A stretch of 64,000 nucleotides of DNA from Azorinus chamasolen (Eukaryota; Mollusca; Bivalvia; Cardiida; Solecurtidae). The stretch is taken from positions 71,952,379 to 72,016,378 of the forward strand of contig OY755236.1 in assembly GCA_963576725.1 (NCBI GenBank), written 5' to 3'. Shown here one piece after another: positions 32,755 to 43,215 of this stretch. A model generated the notes under the pieces. The model had not been told where the DNA came from and did no database searches. It was given only the letters and a program-made list of their open reading frames with translations. The translations under genes and the position numbers were made by a program. Each line of letters starts with the position of its first letter. Position 1 is the stretch's first letter.

Positions 32755-32994
32755 TTAACCCTTTCCCTCATATAAACGCATTTTCATGCATTTGCAAACA
32801 GAGTAAATCCAGATAAGATGAATCCTATAGAAGCCGTCTGATCAGGGTCTGCTATCCGTTTGCTTGACATGGTATAGATTCTAGTTTTTGTCCAAGCAAA
32901 CATTTTTCTCAAAAAGTTAACATTATAAAACTTCAGCTAATAAAATCCATGACATCATTATTCTTACATAAACATTCATCAGGCGAAGGGTTAA
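32755..32994 (-). mobile_element. MITE-D
   Basis: TTAACCCTTTCCCTCATATA opens it and CAGGCGAAGGGTTAA closes it. The hairpin is GATGAATCCTATAGAAGCCG. Confidence 0.8.
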
Positions 32995-33213
32995 AGCATG
33001 ACCAATAGGCATAAAGAATTATTTTTGGCAGTATCAATAGCATACATAAACTTCATTTTAATGTAGATAGAGTTGATGTCTAAGTTGGACTGTTACTATA
33101 AATTCTTTGAATGAAGAAAATAAAAGGACTGATATTTACAAACAATGTCGACCCAGATCAATATACTCCTCCTCTGATTTTCAGTCTGTGCACTGTTTGT
33201 TATTCAAAATTCT

Positions 33214-33449
33214 CTTCACCCATTCCCTCATATTGACAACTTTTGACGCCTCTGCAAAAGTCACCCGTTGAAACCATTGTGATAAATACATAGTGCATTT
33301 GCTCTTATAGGAACAAATGCTCTATTTATCACAATGGTTTCATACTACATAGTTCTTAAATTTTCCTTTTCTCTTAAGTTAATGCTCCTTTTCAGTAGAT
33401 TTATTCAAAGTGATTGGATCTAAAAATAGCCTATGAGATAATGGATTAA
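33214..33449 (-). mobile_element. MITE-B
   Basis: CACCCATTCCCTCATATTGA starts it and GAGATAATGGATTAAG ends it, with both TTAAs mutated. The hairpin apex is CTCTTATAGGAAC, with a small insertion (CATAGTG) in the left arm. Confidence 0.75.
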
Positions 33450-33837
33450 GATAGCAATTGTTTGCCACTTCTAATGAATATACTCTATTGCTAAATATTG
33501 ATGTGCATTCCATGTTGAATTTGCAGCAAATGAGAAAGCGCCCCAACATGAAAATGAACAATAACAGTAATACCCCTAGTTATCCTAATTTGTATGAACC
33601 ACAAGAACAAACAGTTCAACACTTCATGCAGAAATATTGACATCATGAATTTTAATTTAAATCATATTTTACAAGAACACATTTTTGGTCATGGCAGAAA
33701 CTGTAGAATCAGATCTACCTATATCATAATCAAACAGAGTAGACCCTGATCAGACAGATCTAAGTCTACTCTGTTTGCAAAGGACTAGAACTGCATATTT
33801 ATGGTCGGAGATTCAGACCCCAGACCAACTGCTCTTA

Positions 33838-34000
33838 ATCCTTGCAGGACACTTTACAAACAGTGTAGCCTGAGAGGAGCCCTCTCATCAGAGTCAGCAC
33901 TGTTTGTCATGTTACACTTTTCTATAGAATATTCACCATAAGCTTGACCTGTTTGAATTTTGGAATAGTCCATTTGAAAATTCAGCATTGTAAAGTTTAT
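33838..34000 (-). mobile_element. MITE-E2, internally deleted
   Basis: It reads TTGCAGGACACTTTACAAAC, hairpin GAGAGGAGCCCTCTCATCAG, and GGAATAGTCCATTTGAAAAT before the lost right end. Confidence 0.6.
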
Positions 34001-34063
34001 AAGTGTTGAGATCATTCTGAGAGATATAGAAGGAAAATATAAACCAAGTTGTTTTATAGTCGT

Positions 34064-34314
34064 AACCCTTTACCTGTTCAATATTCATGTAAGACATAAT
34101 ATGGCATCATGGATATCTATTAGCTGAATATTTATAATGTAAACTTTTCCAGGGAATGGTTTGCTTTGACAAAAACTGTAGAATCAGATCTATATCATAT
34201 CATAAGCAAACAGAGTAGACCCTGACGCGATGGCTCCTATAGGAGCCGTCTGATCTGGGTCTTACTCTGTTTGCAAAGATGTAAAAAAAACGCCCATTTA
34301 AAGGAAAGGGTAAA
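34064..34314 (+). mobile_element. MITE-D
   Basis: GTAACCCTTTACCTGTTCAA starts it and AAAGGAAAGGGTAAAG ends it. Hairpin GCGATGGCTCCTATAGGAGC has the standard apex. Confidence 0.75.
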
Positions 34315-34614
34315 GTAGCTAATGTATGATACTTTTGACTGAAGAAGACAATTAATTACCCAGTATTCATCCCTTGATACAACAATAATTCTATTCGTAG
34401 AGTTGAGCAATATGCTTATGCTTCCCTTAAAATATTAATCATCCACTTTCAACTAGTTTGATCAGTAGGGCTGAAAACTGTGCTTTAGCTTCAGTCCCTC
34501 AGGATACCTCACTAAAAGTGTGATTTTACACTTTCTTTCATCTTGAGGGTTAAGTAATTTTATGTAAACATTTGGAGATGTGCATGTTTTCTATTTTTCA
34601 CACATCAACAGTTG

Positions 34615-34745
34615 TTAACTCTTTCAATGCTGATATTTCAGAGAGGAAAAGTATATCAGTTTTTATCTATGTTTATAGAGTTCACTCAAAATTTTAGAGA
34701 GGAATTTGAATGACAAACTGTGCAGACCTTGATCAGAAGGTTCCT
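34615..34745 (+). mobile_element. MITE-E, truncated in the hairpin
   Basis: TTAACTCTTTCAATGCTGAT opens it. It is cut after CTTGATCAGAAGGTTCCTCT and followed by a D 3' scrap running to about 34875 (TATTTATGGAGTAAATGGCT). Confidence 0.6.
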
Positions 34746-34987
34746 CTATAAATCTTATTCCACACTTTCTGCCAAGGCCAAAAGATCCCTTTTTCATTAT
34801 AAAAGTTAAGCTAACTCATATACTTATAAATTAATATACTATTTCTTACATAATATTTATGGAGTAAATGGCTAAAGCCATATTTACAGTATTTCTGGCA
34901 TTTGTAACTTTCAATATTTCTGTTTATACTGTTCCTTATACATGCCTTGCACTAATGAAGTAACAGAAGAAAACAGAAAATAACCTT

Positions 34988-35245
34988 TTAACCCTTTCCC
35001 TGTTCTATTCTATATTTATTACAAATTCCATTACCTTCTGAATATTCATAGCTATGATACTTATAATGAAACATGAAAGTCGGAACACTGTAGCCATTTC
35101 AAAAACTATAGAATCAGATCTATAAATTCCATAAGGAAACAGAGCAGAAACTGATCAGACTACTCCAGTTGGAGCTGTCTGATCTAGATCTACCCTGTTT
35201 GCAGATGCATGAAAATGCATTTACCGCATATGAAGGAAAGAGTGA
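34988..35245 (+). mobile_element. MITE-A
   Basis: TTAACCCTTTCCCTGTTCTA opens it and GAAGGAAAGAGTGAATG marks a decayed right end. Hairpin CTACTCCAGTTGGAGCTG has a variant apex. Confidence 0.75.
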
Positions 35246-35293
35246 ATGTAGTCACTTGGTTTAGACTTAGATATACTCAACAAAACAAGGATA

Positions 35294-35498
35294 TAGTAAA
35301 ACCTCTCTAAACCAGAATTCTAGTACAGAAGAATTTAGATACTTTTAGGAAGGTGGCTGCTAAATGCAGGGTGAATGTCATGCAGAAAGCTCCTGTAGGA
35401 GCTTCCTGCATGACTTTCACCCTGCATTAAAGCTGTCACCTGTCCCCAAGACCGATATTTATACTAAATTTGATGTCCGGTTTAGAGAGGTTTTACTG
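35294..35498 (+). mobile_element. F2 element, complete
   Basis: TAGTAAAACCTCTCTAAACC (first base mutated from C) pairs with GGTTTAGAGAGGTTTTACTG, with TA on each side. Hairpin arms CTAAATGCAGGGTGAATGTC and its near complement flank CTCCTGTAGGAG. Confidence 0.82.
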
Positions 35499-35579
35499 TA
35501 TCAATTTATCATGAAATAAAAGGAACAATAAAACACATTATGACATACTCATACTTTTATACCATCATTTAATTGACAG

Positions 35580-36037
35580 AGGAAAACTAGAAAACTGATT
35601 GAGTTAGAGAGGGCCCTGCAGATGATCTTTTGTTGTATATGACATTTTTGATAAATCAAGGGCAGATAACTCTGGACATGGTGATCTCATTTAACCCCAA
35701 AACTATAGGTGTCTTCCTCTCATAATACTAAGCATATGCTCTTATATAAACCAAATACCGGTATGTGAAATACTGTTAGGGTTATCCTGTCACATCAAAA
35801 GTGTTGACAAAAGTTGATGGCATTTTGGATGAATCAAGGGCAGTTAACTCCAGACTTAGTGATCTGATTCAACCCAAAAACTATAGCTGTCTTCCTCTGA
35901 TGATACTAAGCATATGCCTTCATATGAAATCAATATGTGAAGTACTGTTTGAGTTATCGTGTCACATCAAAAGTGTTGGAGGACAGACAGAAAATGTGAT
36001 TCCTATTTGGCTCATGCATTTTCAATGCATGGCCCCA
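35580..36037 (+). mobile_element. Dispersed two-unit relative of the 173-bp satellite
   Basis: It carries two diverged units (AACCCCAAAACTATAGGTGT and AACCCAAAAACTATAGCTGT; AAGTGTTGACAAAAGTTGAT). They are followed by GGACAGACAG and the 3' hairpin ATGCATTTTCAATGCATGGCCC, the same tail as the array at 13952-16150. This is the ordinary low-copy form. Confidence 0.8.
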
Positions 36038-36081
36038 AAGACCTATGATAAAACAAAGACATGTTTTATCATAGGTCTTTG
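36036..36081. repeat. Perfect 19-bp inverted repeat with 8-nt loop
   Basis: CAAAGACCTATGATAAAAC pairs exactly with GTTTTATCATAGGTCTTTG. It begins at the end of the HINE tail hairpin. Confidence 0.9.
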
Positions 36082-36280
36082 ATGGCCCTAACTAGAAATG
36101 TGTTCATAGGACACTGATGCCACCACTTCAGATTTTTTTGTCACAGAAAGTAAGCGCCACAATAATCATAATTCAAGGAGAAAAATCTGTGAATGTTTCA
36201 GACAAGTGCTCCTAACAGTGTAAGAGTATAATAACACATGACATTTTGACTCTAACATTACTTCTAAAGTATGCAACGAC

Positions 36281-36499
36281 TTAACCCTTTCCCTCATATA
36301 AACGTGTTTTCACGCATTTGCATTATAGGAGCTGTCTGATCAGAGTCTGCTCTGTTCGCTAATAGAATCTGATAGTGTTTCTATACTTTCTAATATGGCT
36401 ATAGTATCCCACCATCCATAATTCATTATAACTATTTTGTCCATGAATATTCAGTAGGTATTGAAATTTGTAATAAACAGAGAACAGGGAAAGGGCCAA
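36281..36499 (-). mobile_element. MITE-A, right-end hairpin arm deleted
   Basis: TTAACCCTTTCCCTCATATA opens it and GAGAACAGGGAAAGGGCCAA closes it, with a mutated TTAA. After CGCATTTGCA it jumps into TTATAGGAGCTGTCTGATCA. Confidence 0.75.
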
Positions 36500-36505
36500 G
36501 TGATT

Positions 36506-36818
36506 TTACATTATAGCCAAACTTGACCAAGACATAATGGTCCAAAACATGTGTGTAAAGTTTTGTGAGGATTGGACAAATACTTTCCAAGAAAGAGTTC
36601 ATGCAAGATATTTTTAAAGTTATTTTTGTATATAAAGGGCCGCAACTCCTAAACGACTGAAGCGATTTATATGGCTTTCAACTTTGACCAAGATATAATG
36701 GCCACAAACATGTATATAAAGTTTGGTGTGGATTGGACAAATACTTTCCAAGAAAGAGCCCGGACAAATTCTTCTAGACGGACAACCCTATATGCCATCT
36801 CTTTGTGGGGGCATAATA
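36506..36818 (+). mobile_element. HINE with two cores, GGGGGCATAA type
   Basis: The cores share TTGACCAAGA(C/T)ATAATGG, AAAGTTTTGTGAGGATTGG-like words and ACAAATACTTTCCAAGAAAG. The tail is CTAGACGGACAACCC..GTGGGGGCATAATAA. It abuts the previous MITE-A. Confidence 0.6.
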
Positions 36819-36934
36819 ACTCCTTTGAATATGTAGCACTCTATATGTGTGAAAAATTTAATATGGAATGTCATTCAGGTCACCAATGAAATCTAACAAA
36901 TTTTAAGTCAATATCGTATGCGTTCACTTGTTCA

Positions 36935-37416
36935 ATATTGCAGTTATGCAGGCCTCGCCATGATGAAGCATACTCCTGATGAGTTCAGTAATCTGGAATT
37001 GGGGTATCATTCTCTACTCCTCCTGCAACAAAACAAGTATTAAGTTGCTCATGGACAGCACTTATCTGATAAATTGGAACTTAAACGACCAAGGCTACAT
37101 CAGTGAAGTGTTACAGCCAGTTTCATCTCATCCACCAATGCTACATCACATTGTGCAAGGATAAACTGGCAGTTTCTGCAGCAGAACCATGTGTATCATC
37201 TTGACTGACCAGCTTGATCCCCTGACTTGTCCTCAATGCATGGGGCATTCTATGCCAATGTGTATGACCAGAGTTCCTAACTTAAGTACACTTCCAGCTC
37301 TAAATGCAGCATTGCAGGAGGAATAGAGAAGGATATACCTAAGTTCAGGATTGATAGACTCACCATGAGTATGGGCGTCATTGTGAGGTCTCTATAGCTG
37401 CAACATGTGGACACAC
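36935..37416 (+). pseudogene. Tc1-family transposase remnant
   Basis: Fragments occur in family order across several frames: LNDQGYISEVLQP (usual RYIDEVLRP), QFLQQNHVYHLD (usual DFLQQHNV), SPDLSS (usual SPDLSPIEHLWD), LQEE-stop-RRI, and CNMWTHT (usual NGGHTRY). The Glu of the DDE triad falls in a deleted stretch, and there are stops and frameshifts. The N-terminal DNA-binding part and terminal repeats are not seen. Confidence 0.7.
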
Positions 37417-37439
37417 ACAATTCTGACTGCAAATGTGAC

Positions 37440-38007
37440 ATTTCATTAATAACCTTAACAACCTAACCTTTCATACAAAATTCCTCATATGGATAGAGTG
37501 CTACATAATGAAAGGAATTATTTTTCAATGTAAATTAAATGATGCAATAAAATTGCGAGTTTCAGATTTCACTTTTTTTTTTTATTATTCCATCATAAAT
37601 ATTAAAATCCCTAATTTTGCTGAATGTACAACAGTTGGTAGGAAAACAAAAATAGGAGTAGTTTTGGTTCAGGGTCAAAACTTAAATCGCCCTTACATCT
37701 GCAAATCGACCTTACAGCTGCAGCTTTGCTGCTGCAAATTATAAGCATTTGCAAAAGGTTTTGTCTCTTCACAGTATTATCACAGATGTTTTGAGTCAAA
37801 CTTCTACCAAACATGTACTATTTCTTTTTCACCCTTAGTCATATTTTTTGGTACCAACTCCTTTAAATTTGCTACAGGATGTTTAATGACAATCATGCAG
37901 ACTCTAAATCACAGAAGTCCCTTAGGACCCCTCTAATCTGGGTCTACAGTGTTTGCCAGTACACTCATTTCACACAAGGGTTCATGACATTCCAGAGCAA
38001 GAGATAA
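37440..38007. other. Mostly unassigned
   Basis: It contains a poly-T run (37572-37581) and a decayed MITE-E scrap at about 37860-37975 (CATGCAGACTCTAAATCACA, TCTAATCTGGGTCTACAGTG). Nothing else is recognised. Confidence 0.4.
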
Positions 38008-38175
38008 TGGTGCATACTCAAATACTAAAATCGTCATTTCTCCACCGAATCCTAAGTTGTGACCACTATTTAGAAACGTTTCTTCGAGACGATCACAACA
38101 TAAGGTTTGGTGGAGAAGTAAAGAAGTTATTCTTGAAAAAGTTTTAATTTACACATTTTATCTGGACCTTTGCAT
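38008..38175 (+). repeat. G palindromic repeat with flanks
   Basis: TCTCCACCGAATCCTAAGTT is mirrored by ACATAAGGTTTGGTGGAGAA. The flanks GCATACTCAAATACTAAAAT and TTTATCTGGACCTTTG match the 27010 copy. Confidence 0.7.
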
Positions 38176-38355
38176 AATTATGCATGTATCTAGATTCAGA
38201 TAAGAAGCTGAATAACTCAGGATACAAGATTTGTCAAAAACCGAATGACTCGATCATGTAAGATATATAAAGCAGAATGAGAGTTTGATCAGAGAGTATT
38301 TACAACCAGTATTACTAGTATTTGTGAACAGTGTTGACTCGGATCAGAGGCCATC

Positions 38356-38605
38356 TTAACCTTTTCCCTGTTTTATGTTTATTCCAAATTACAATACCTA
38401 CTGAATATTCATGGACAAAATATTTATAATGAAATACTGAAGGTGGAACATTGTAGCCATTTTAGAAAGTAAAGAAATAGATCTTTCAAATTCTATCAGC
38501 AAACAGAGCAGACCCAGATCAGACGGCTCCTATAGGAGCCGTCTGATCTGGGTCTACTCTGTTTGTAAATGTGTGAACATTCGTTTGTATGAGGGAAAGG
38601 GTTAA
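38356..38605 (+). mobile_element. MITE-A, reference full-length copy (250 bp)
   Basis: TTAA lies at 38356-38359 and 38602-38605. The left end is CCTTTTCCCTGTTTTATG and the right end is GAGGGAAAGGG. The hairpin spans 38500-38565 with a single mismatch (GCAGACCC against GTAGACCC) and a perfect apex CTCCTATAGGAG at 38527-38538. The interior keeps TACTGAATATTCATGGACAA and GGTGGAACATTGTAGCCATT. Confidence 0.9.
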
Positions 38606-38639
38606 GGAGCCGTATGATCAGAGTCTGCACGGTTTTCAT

Positions 38640-39254
38640 TCAGAAACCTTCAGTCAAATCAATCGTTTCATACTCGGTGAACTTTACAGTTGAACAAATT
38701 CAATGATGATCATTGCAATTTGAAAAAATCACCATTCCAAGGGTTAGGAGGGTAGTGAACCAGGCAGAGAAGCTATGTATTACAGGAAGCAGAGTATAAG
38801 AGACTGCAATATTCACAATATCCTACAGAAACTGATGCCTTTTTGGCCAGGGTTATCTGCATAACGGACTGATCATGCTAATTTAATTACAAAATGTCTA
38901 GCTTTGGAACTCAGAATTCCGTAATTCTTTCACACATTAAACAATTGCATGCAAGCTGCCAATTTGTGACATCCCATGCCAATAGTTTGGAACCAGATGA
39001 AATCCAGATGAGATACTATGCATTCATCTTGGTCCAAACTGTCTGTTGCCTAAATCATCAGTTTGGTAGAACAAAACAAAGGAGAAAATCTACCATAAGA
39101 GTTGCTAGCAGACAACAGTTGTTGCAGATGACAAACACTTAACATGCAAATTGTCAAGGAACAGCTTCACATAATAGCTCTTACGATTTCTTTCCAAAAC
39201 CAATGAATGCCAATTCTTGAAATCTGCCATACGGCATATTATGTTACAAATTCT
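38640..39254. other. Mostly unassigned
   Basis: It starts with an E-like scrap (TTTCATACTCGGTGAACTTT). It contains a J-type palindrome remnant (AGTTTGGAACCAGATGAAAT, about 38985). No exon is supported. Confidence 0.35.
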
Positions 39255-39505
39255 TTAACGCCTTACTCTATGAATATTCATGTAAAAAGTAATGACTGCA
39301 AGAATATTTATTAACTTAATGTTTATAATGGACATGATGAACAAGTGAATTTTTACCATGGCAAAAATGAGAAATAGATCTGTATGTAATATCATAAGCA
39401 AACAGAGCATGCCCTGATCAGACAGCTCCTACAGGAGTTGTCTGATCTGGGTATATTTTGTTTGTAAATGTGTAAAAAAGGCCTATTTATGGAGTAAAGG
39501 GTTAA
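39255..39505 (+). mobile_element. MITE-D
   Basis: TTAACGCCTTACTCTATGAA opens it and GGAGTAAAGGGTTAA closes it. Hairpin CAGACAGCTCCTACAGGAGT has its apex at 39426-39437. Confidence 0.85.
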
Positions 39506-39534
39506 TGCATGCTGAGTAATTGCTATCTGTAACA

Positions 39535-39562
39535 AGATGTGGTTGTGAAACACTATGCCCCC
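39535..39562 (+). mobile_element. HINE 5' fragment
   Basis: AACAAGATGTGGTTGTGAAA and ACACTATGCCC are the first bases of the GGGGGCATAA type, ending in a C run. Confidence 0.6.
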
Positions 39563-39924
39563 CCCCGACACTAGCATTTGATCGAAAAAACTAGTTTATT
39601 TATAGCAACTAGTACATTAATACACTATGGTGCAGCAGCCGATTCTCCCCTGTTCAGTTCCGGCTGAAATTTCTGATATAAAATGCAGATCAATGTGAAA
39701 TCTACTCAGTGGTCAGGAAAAAAAGACATTTATCTCTGTAGTTCTTGTCCATAAACAAACCTCTATCAAAAATATTTGATGATATTTCGAGGAGAAAATT
39801 CCTAGTCAATTTCCGGTCTGAGCGACCTTCAACTGTCTCGGTTGAAACGGGCGTTTTCATTGGACGAATCAGAAAGGTGTGTAAAGTGTGTTTTTCCCAC
39901 GATCTGTCAAACATTTGTTTTTAG

Positions 39925-40014
39925 AATGCAAATCTTGGCAATAAAAACCATCTTAGAAGACCACAACCTTGTGGTTACCGGACAGGCAGGGACTGTTAAG
40001 AGTTGGCTCCTGCA
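39925..40014 (+). pseudogene. PIF1-like helicase Walker A exon fragment, copy 1
   Basis: After acceptor-like TTTGTTTTTAG, the frame reads MQILAIKTILEDHNLVVTG then QAGTVKSWLLQ. Helicases of the PIF1 type have GQAGTGKS here, so the essential second Gly of the P-loop is Val and the copy cannot bind ATP normally. The rest of the helicase is absent. Family assignment rests on this one motif plus its lead-in. Confidence 0.55.
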
Positions 40015-40595
40015 ATTTGGCCTTGTCTGCCTGAACGTTTTGGGAACAAATGTTTTGTTACTTATAATGATGAACAATGAAGTAAATATTCCAAAATAGG
40101 GAATTAATATAATACATAAATACTTAAAATATTTAAGATCAGAGCAGTTTAAGTATTTATATAATGATGAAGTTTCAATGTAATCAAAGAAAGACGCGCT
40201 CATGACGTCATTTGATGACGTCATTACATTCTAAATAACTCAACGTCACCATGATGCTGGATCAACATTGTTCTCTTTGATTTTATGGCTGAATTTATGT
40301 AACAAAAATGTGACGTGTATTTTGACATGATAATCTTTGAAAGGGTACTTAGGAAAGACATTTATCTAAGTAGAAACGGTAAATTCTTGTTCATAAACAA
40401 ACCTCTATCAAAGATATTTGATGATATTTCCAGGAGAAAATGGTGTTTGATTTTGCAGCCGTAGGCATTCCTAGTCAATTTCTGGTTTGAGCGACCTTCA
40501 ACTGTCTCATTTGAAACGGGCGTTTTCACTGGACGAATCAGAAAGGTGTGTCATGCGTCCGTTTTTCCCGCGATCTGTTAAACATTTGTTTTTAG

Positions 40596-40669
40596 AATGC
40601 AAATCTTGGCAATAAAAACCATCTTAGAAGGCCACAACCTTGTGGTTACCGGACAGGCAGAGACATTCT
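40596..40669 (+). pseudogene. PIF1-like helicase fragment, copy 2
   Basis: The same acceptor and start give MQILAIKTILEGHNLVVTG, then QAETF and a stop where copy 1 has QAGTVKS. The two copies differ at a few bases up to this break. Confidence 0.55.
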
Positions 40670-40975
40670 AAATAACAACCCAACGTCACCATGAAGCTGG
40701 ATCAACATTGTTCTCTTGATTTTATGGCTGAAAGCATCTACCAAAAAGTGACGTGTATTTTGACATGATAATCTTTGAAAAAGGCCCTTATAGTGGTCGA
40801 AATATTAGATCAGAGCTATTCAAGTATTTATGTTTACATGTAGTTCGACTTCGAGCAGACAGTCGAAATAACCGGGTCATTGTCAACCAATCAAATGGCT
40901 CGTAACATTTTCTCGGGGTCAGAGGAGGTCACGAGAAGTTAACACCGAGTGGAAGATCAGGCACTATTTACACTA

Positions 40976-41170
40976 TTACACACCGTCATTTTCTCCTGAA
41001 ATATCATCAAATCTTTTCGAAAGAGGTTTGTTTATGGACAAGAACTTACCGTTTTTACAGAGATAAATGTCTTTTCTTCTCGGCTGCTGAGTAGATTTTG
41101 CTTTGATCTGCGTTTTATATCGAAAATTTACGCCGAAATGAAACAATGGGCGAATCGGCTGCCGCACCAT
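40976..41170 (-). pseudogene. First-exon-like block of the same unit, inverted
   Basis: The minus-strand frame reads MVRQPIRPLFHFGVNFRYKT and on to RRKDIYLCKN, followed by a splice-donor-like GGTAAGTTC. The homologous plus-strand block at 39627-39745 has lost the frame. It is probably an exon of the duplicated unit. Confidence 0.5.
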
Positions 41171-41204
41171 GTATATGATATGACTATTATATTACACAAC
41201 CATT

Positions 41205-41368
41205 AATAAGTCATTCCTAAAAATGTTTACCTCCATAAGTTACACATGCAAGCCAAGTTTGAAGTATGTATGTGCAACAACTTCAAAATAAACGCCAACG
41301 TTAAAGTTGTCCTCAAACAGGGCAAAAACAATATCCCCCCCCCCTCCCTCATCAAGGGGCATAAAAAG
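41205..41368 (+). mobile_element. HINE, GGGGGCATAA type, one core
   Basis: AATAAGTCATTCCTAAAAAT, then a core, then CAAACAGGGCAAAAACAATA and CCCCCTCCCTCATCAAGGGG. The 5' end is missing. Confidence 0.6.
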
Positions 41369-41623
41369 TAACTGCCTTTTGTTAAAAAGTGTTGTTTGCT
41401 ACCATTGTAAGTTATATTTTGCTGTTTCACTTCATACAGACATTATCACAAAGGACAAGCAGTTTGGATATTGTTAAGATATTAAGTTACGAGTTTCCAC
41501 AGTTAATCATGACTTTGCCACTAAGAGTTCAAATACTTTAAACTTCATGAGAGAACTATGATGACCCATCATTACTCATCTGAGTCACCCATTACCTCTA
41601 AACGATGCCTATCAGAGAATATA

Positions 41624-41811
41624 CAGTAAAACCCCTCTAAACCGAACATTAAATTTAGTATTTATATATATATCGGTCTTGGAGACAGACGGCAGGGTGA
41701 AAGTCATGAAGAAAGCTCCTCTAGGAGCTTTCTGTATGACTTTCATCCTGCATGAAGCAGACAAAAATATCTAAATTCTCACTAGAATTCTTGTTTAGAG
41801 GGGTTTTACTG
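41624..41811 (+). mobile_element. F2 element, complete
   Basis: CAGTAAAACCCCTCTAAACC pairs with the inverted right end TTTAGAGGGGTTTTACTG. TA duplications are at 41622-41623 and 41812-41813. The hairpin apex is CTCCTCTAGGAG. Confidence 0.85.
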
Positions 41812-41884
41812 TATATACAAACATGAACTGAAACAGTATAATTATTTAATATGTACATTTTTGTATATGGTATAGCATACTTAT

Positions 41885-42470
41885 AAACCTTTACTCCACA
41901 CAGATGGCTTTTAACACCTTTGCAAACAGTAGATCCAGATCAAACAACTCCTGTTTGAAGCTGAACTGTCTGATAAGGGTCTGCTCTGTTTGCTAACAGA
42001 ATTATATAAAACTGATTCCATGATTTCTGGCATGGCAAAATAATTTTGTGTTTATAGGGCATAATAAAAATTCATTGAGTGAGCAGTTATACATCTTATT
42101 GAAAACAAGCATTCGAGTCTTACTGAAAACAGCATGTCCTTTGTGGATATTAATGAAGAAATGTCTGAAAACTGGGTTTTTTTCACACAAAGGGCCATAA
42201 CTCTTGTTAAAGCAGATCGATCATGAGAATACACTTTTAATCTAGTTACACATGTTAAGGAACAAGGAAAAAAGCCAAGAAAACCCAATTTTAAACAAAG
42301 GGGCATCACTCTTGGTTGGGCATACAGTAGACAGCCAAGGTCACACAATGTTCTGATGTTCTGCCTGAGGCAAAATGTCCCCTGTTCATCAATGCCATTA
42401 AATGTTTAATTCAACTAGTATTCATAATGCCATAATTTCCTACATGAATAGTGAACAGGGGAAGGGTTAA
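41885..42470. mobile_element. MITE-D/A remnants interrupted by an undefined repeat
   Basis: D-like sequence (CCTTTACTCCACACAGATGG, hairpin AACTCCTGTTTGAAGCTG) runs to about 42090. An insert with CTTACTGAAAACAGC and AGGGCCATAACTCTTG words, possibly a HINE, reaches about 42375. An A/D end, GAACAGGGGAAGGGTTAA, closes it. Confidence 0.45.
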
Positions 42471-42650
42471 AGTCACTTTTTGAAACTATCTTGATAAATA
42501 GAGTAACTGCTCAATCGGAGCAAATGCTATCTTTATCACAATGGTTCTAAACTACACAATTTCCTTTTATCTTGAATTAGTAAATGCTCCTTTTCAGTCG
42601 ATTTATTCAAAGAGGTTGGATCTAAAAATTGCCTGAGAGAATGGGTTTAA
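42467..42650 (-). mobile_element. MITE-B, left end lost
   Basis: It opens on the shared TTAA with AGTCACTTTTTGAAACTATC. The apex reads GCTCAATCGGAGC. It ends GAGAATGGGTTTAA. Confidence 0.65.
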
Positions 42651-42996
42651 CATCCTGCAAAGATGAATATTAACATGGCAAAAAATGATATCCCTTCAAG
42701 GCTTCAAATGTGTACAGATGAAAAGGAAATTGATTTGAATTCCCCTTTTAGTGGCCTCTTCTAATGTCAGTATCTGTAACTACATGGCCACTTAAATCTT
42801 TGATATGCTATGCGGAAATTTCAGCACCATTTTGAGAAAAGTTCAATCCCGTGAGATGGTTCAGTTCACTAGGCATATCATCATCCAAACTATCAACATT
42901 CAGATCGCATTTTGCAGTGGAAGCTATTACAGTTTGTATTAAAGTAGAAACTTGCTTCATAGACGTATCGTCAAAAACATTTGCTCAGCTAGCAAA

Positions 42997-43215
42997 AGGG
43001 TAACGCTTACAGTGCAGAACACGAGTCACTAATGTCCTTTGCAAACAGTGTAGACCCAGATGAGAGGGCTCCTAGAGGAGCCCTCTCGTAACCAGGGTCT
43101 GTGCTATTTTTTATGTTACACTTTACTATAGAAAAATCTCTAAATATTCACCATCAGCTTGACCTATTTGAATTTTGGAATAGTCCATTTGAAAATTCAG
43201 CATTGTGAAGATTAA
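42997..43215 (-). mobile_element. MITE-E2
   Basis: GTAACGCTTACAGTGCAGAA starts it and GCATTGTGAAGATTAA ends it. The hairpin GAGGGCTCCTAGAGGAGCCC is intact. Confidence 0.75.

Larger units (their letters stand above)
39600..41175. repeat. Duplicated and inverted fragment of a helicase-like gene
   Basis: Three related blocks are present. Copy 1 (39627-40330, plus) and copy 2 (40350-40800, plus) are tandem. A third partial copy (40976-41170) is on the minus strand. Shared words include AGACATTTATCTCTGTA, CATAAACAAACCTCT, GAAACGGGCGTTTTCA and GGACGAATCAGAAAGGTGTG. The outer arms, 39627-39800 and 40990-41172, form a long inverted repeat. Confidence 0.75.

Noticed and set aside
37508..37744. 78-residue frame
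   Set aside because: No splice sites, no repeat explanation and no coding character; left as unassigned.
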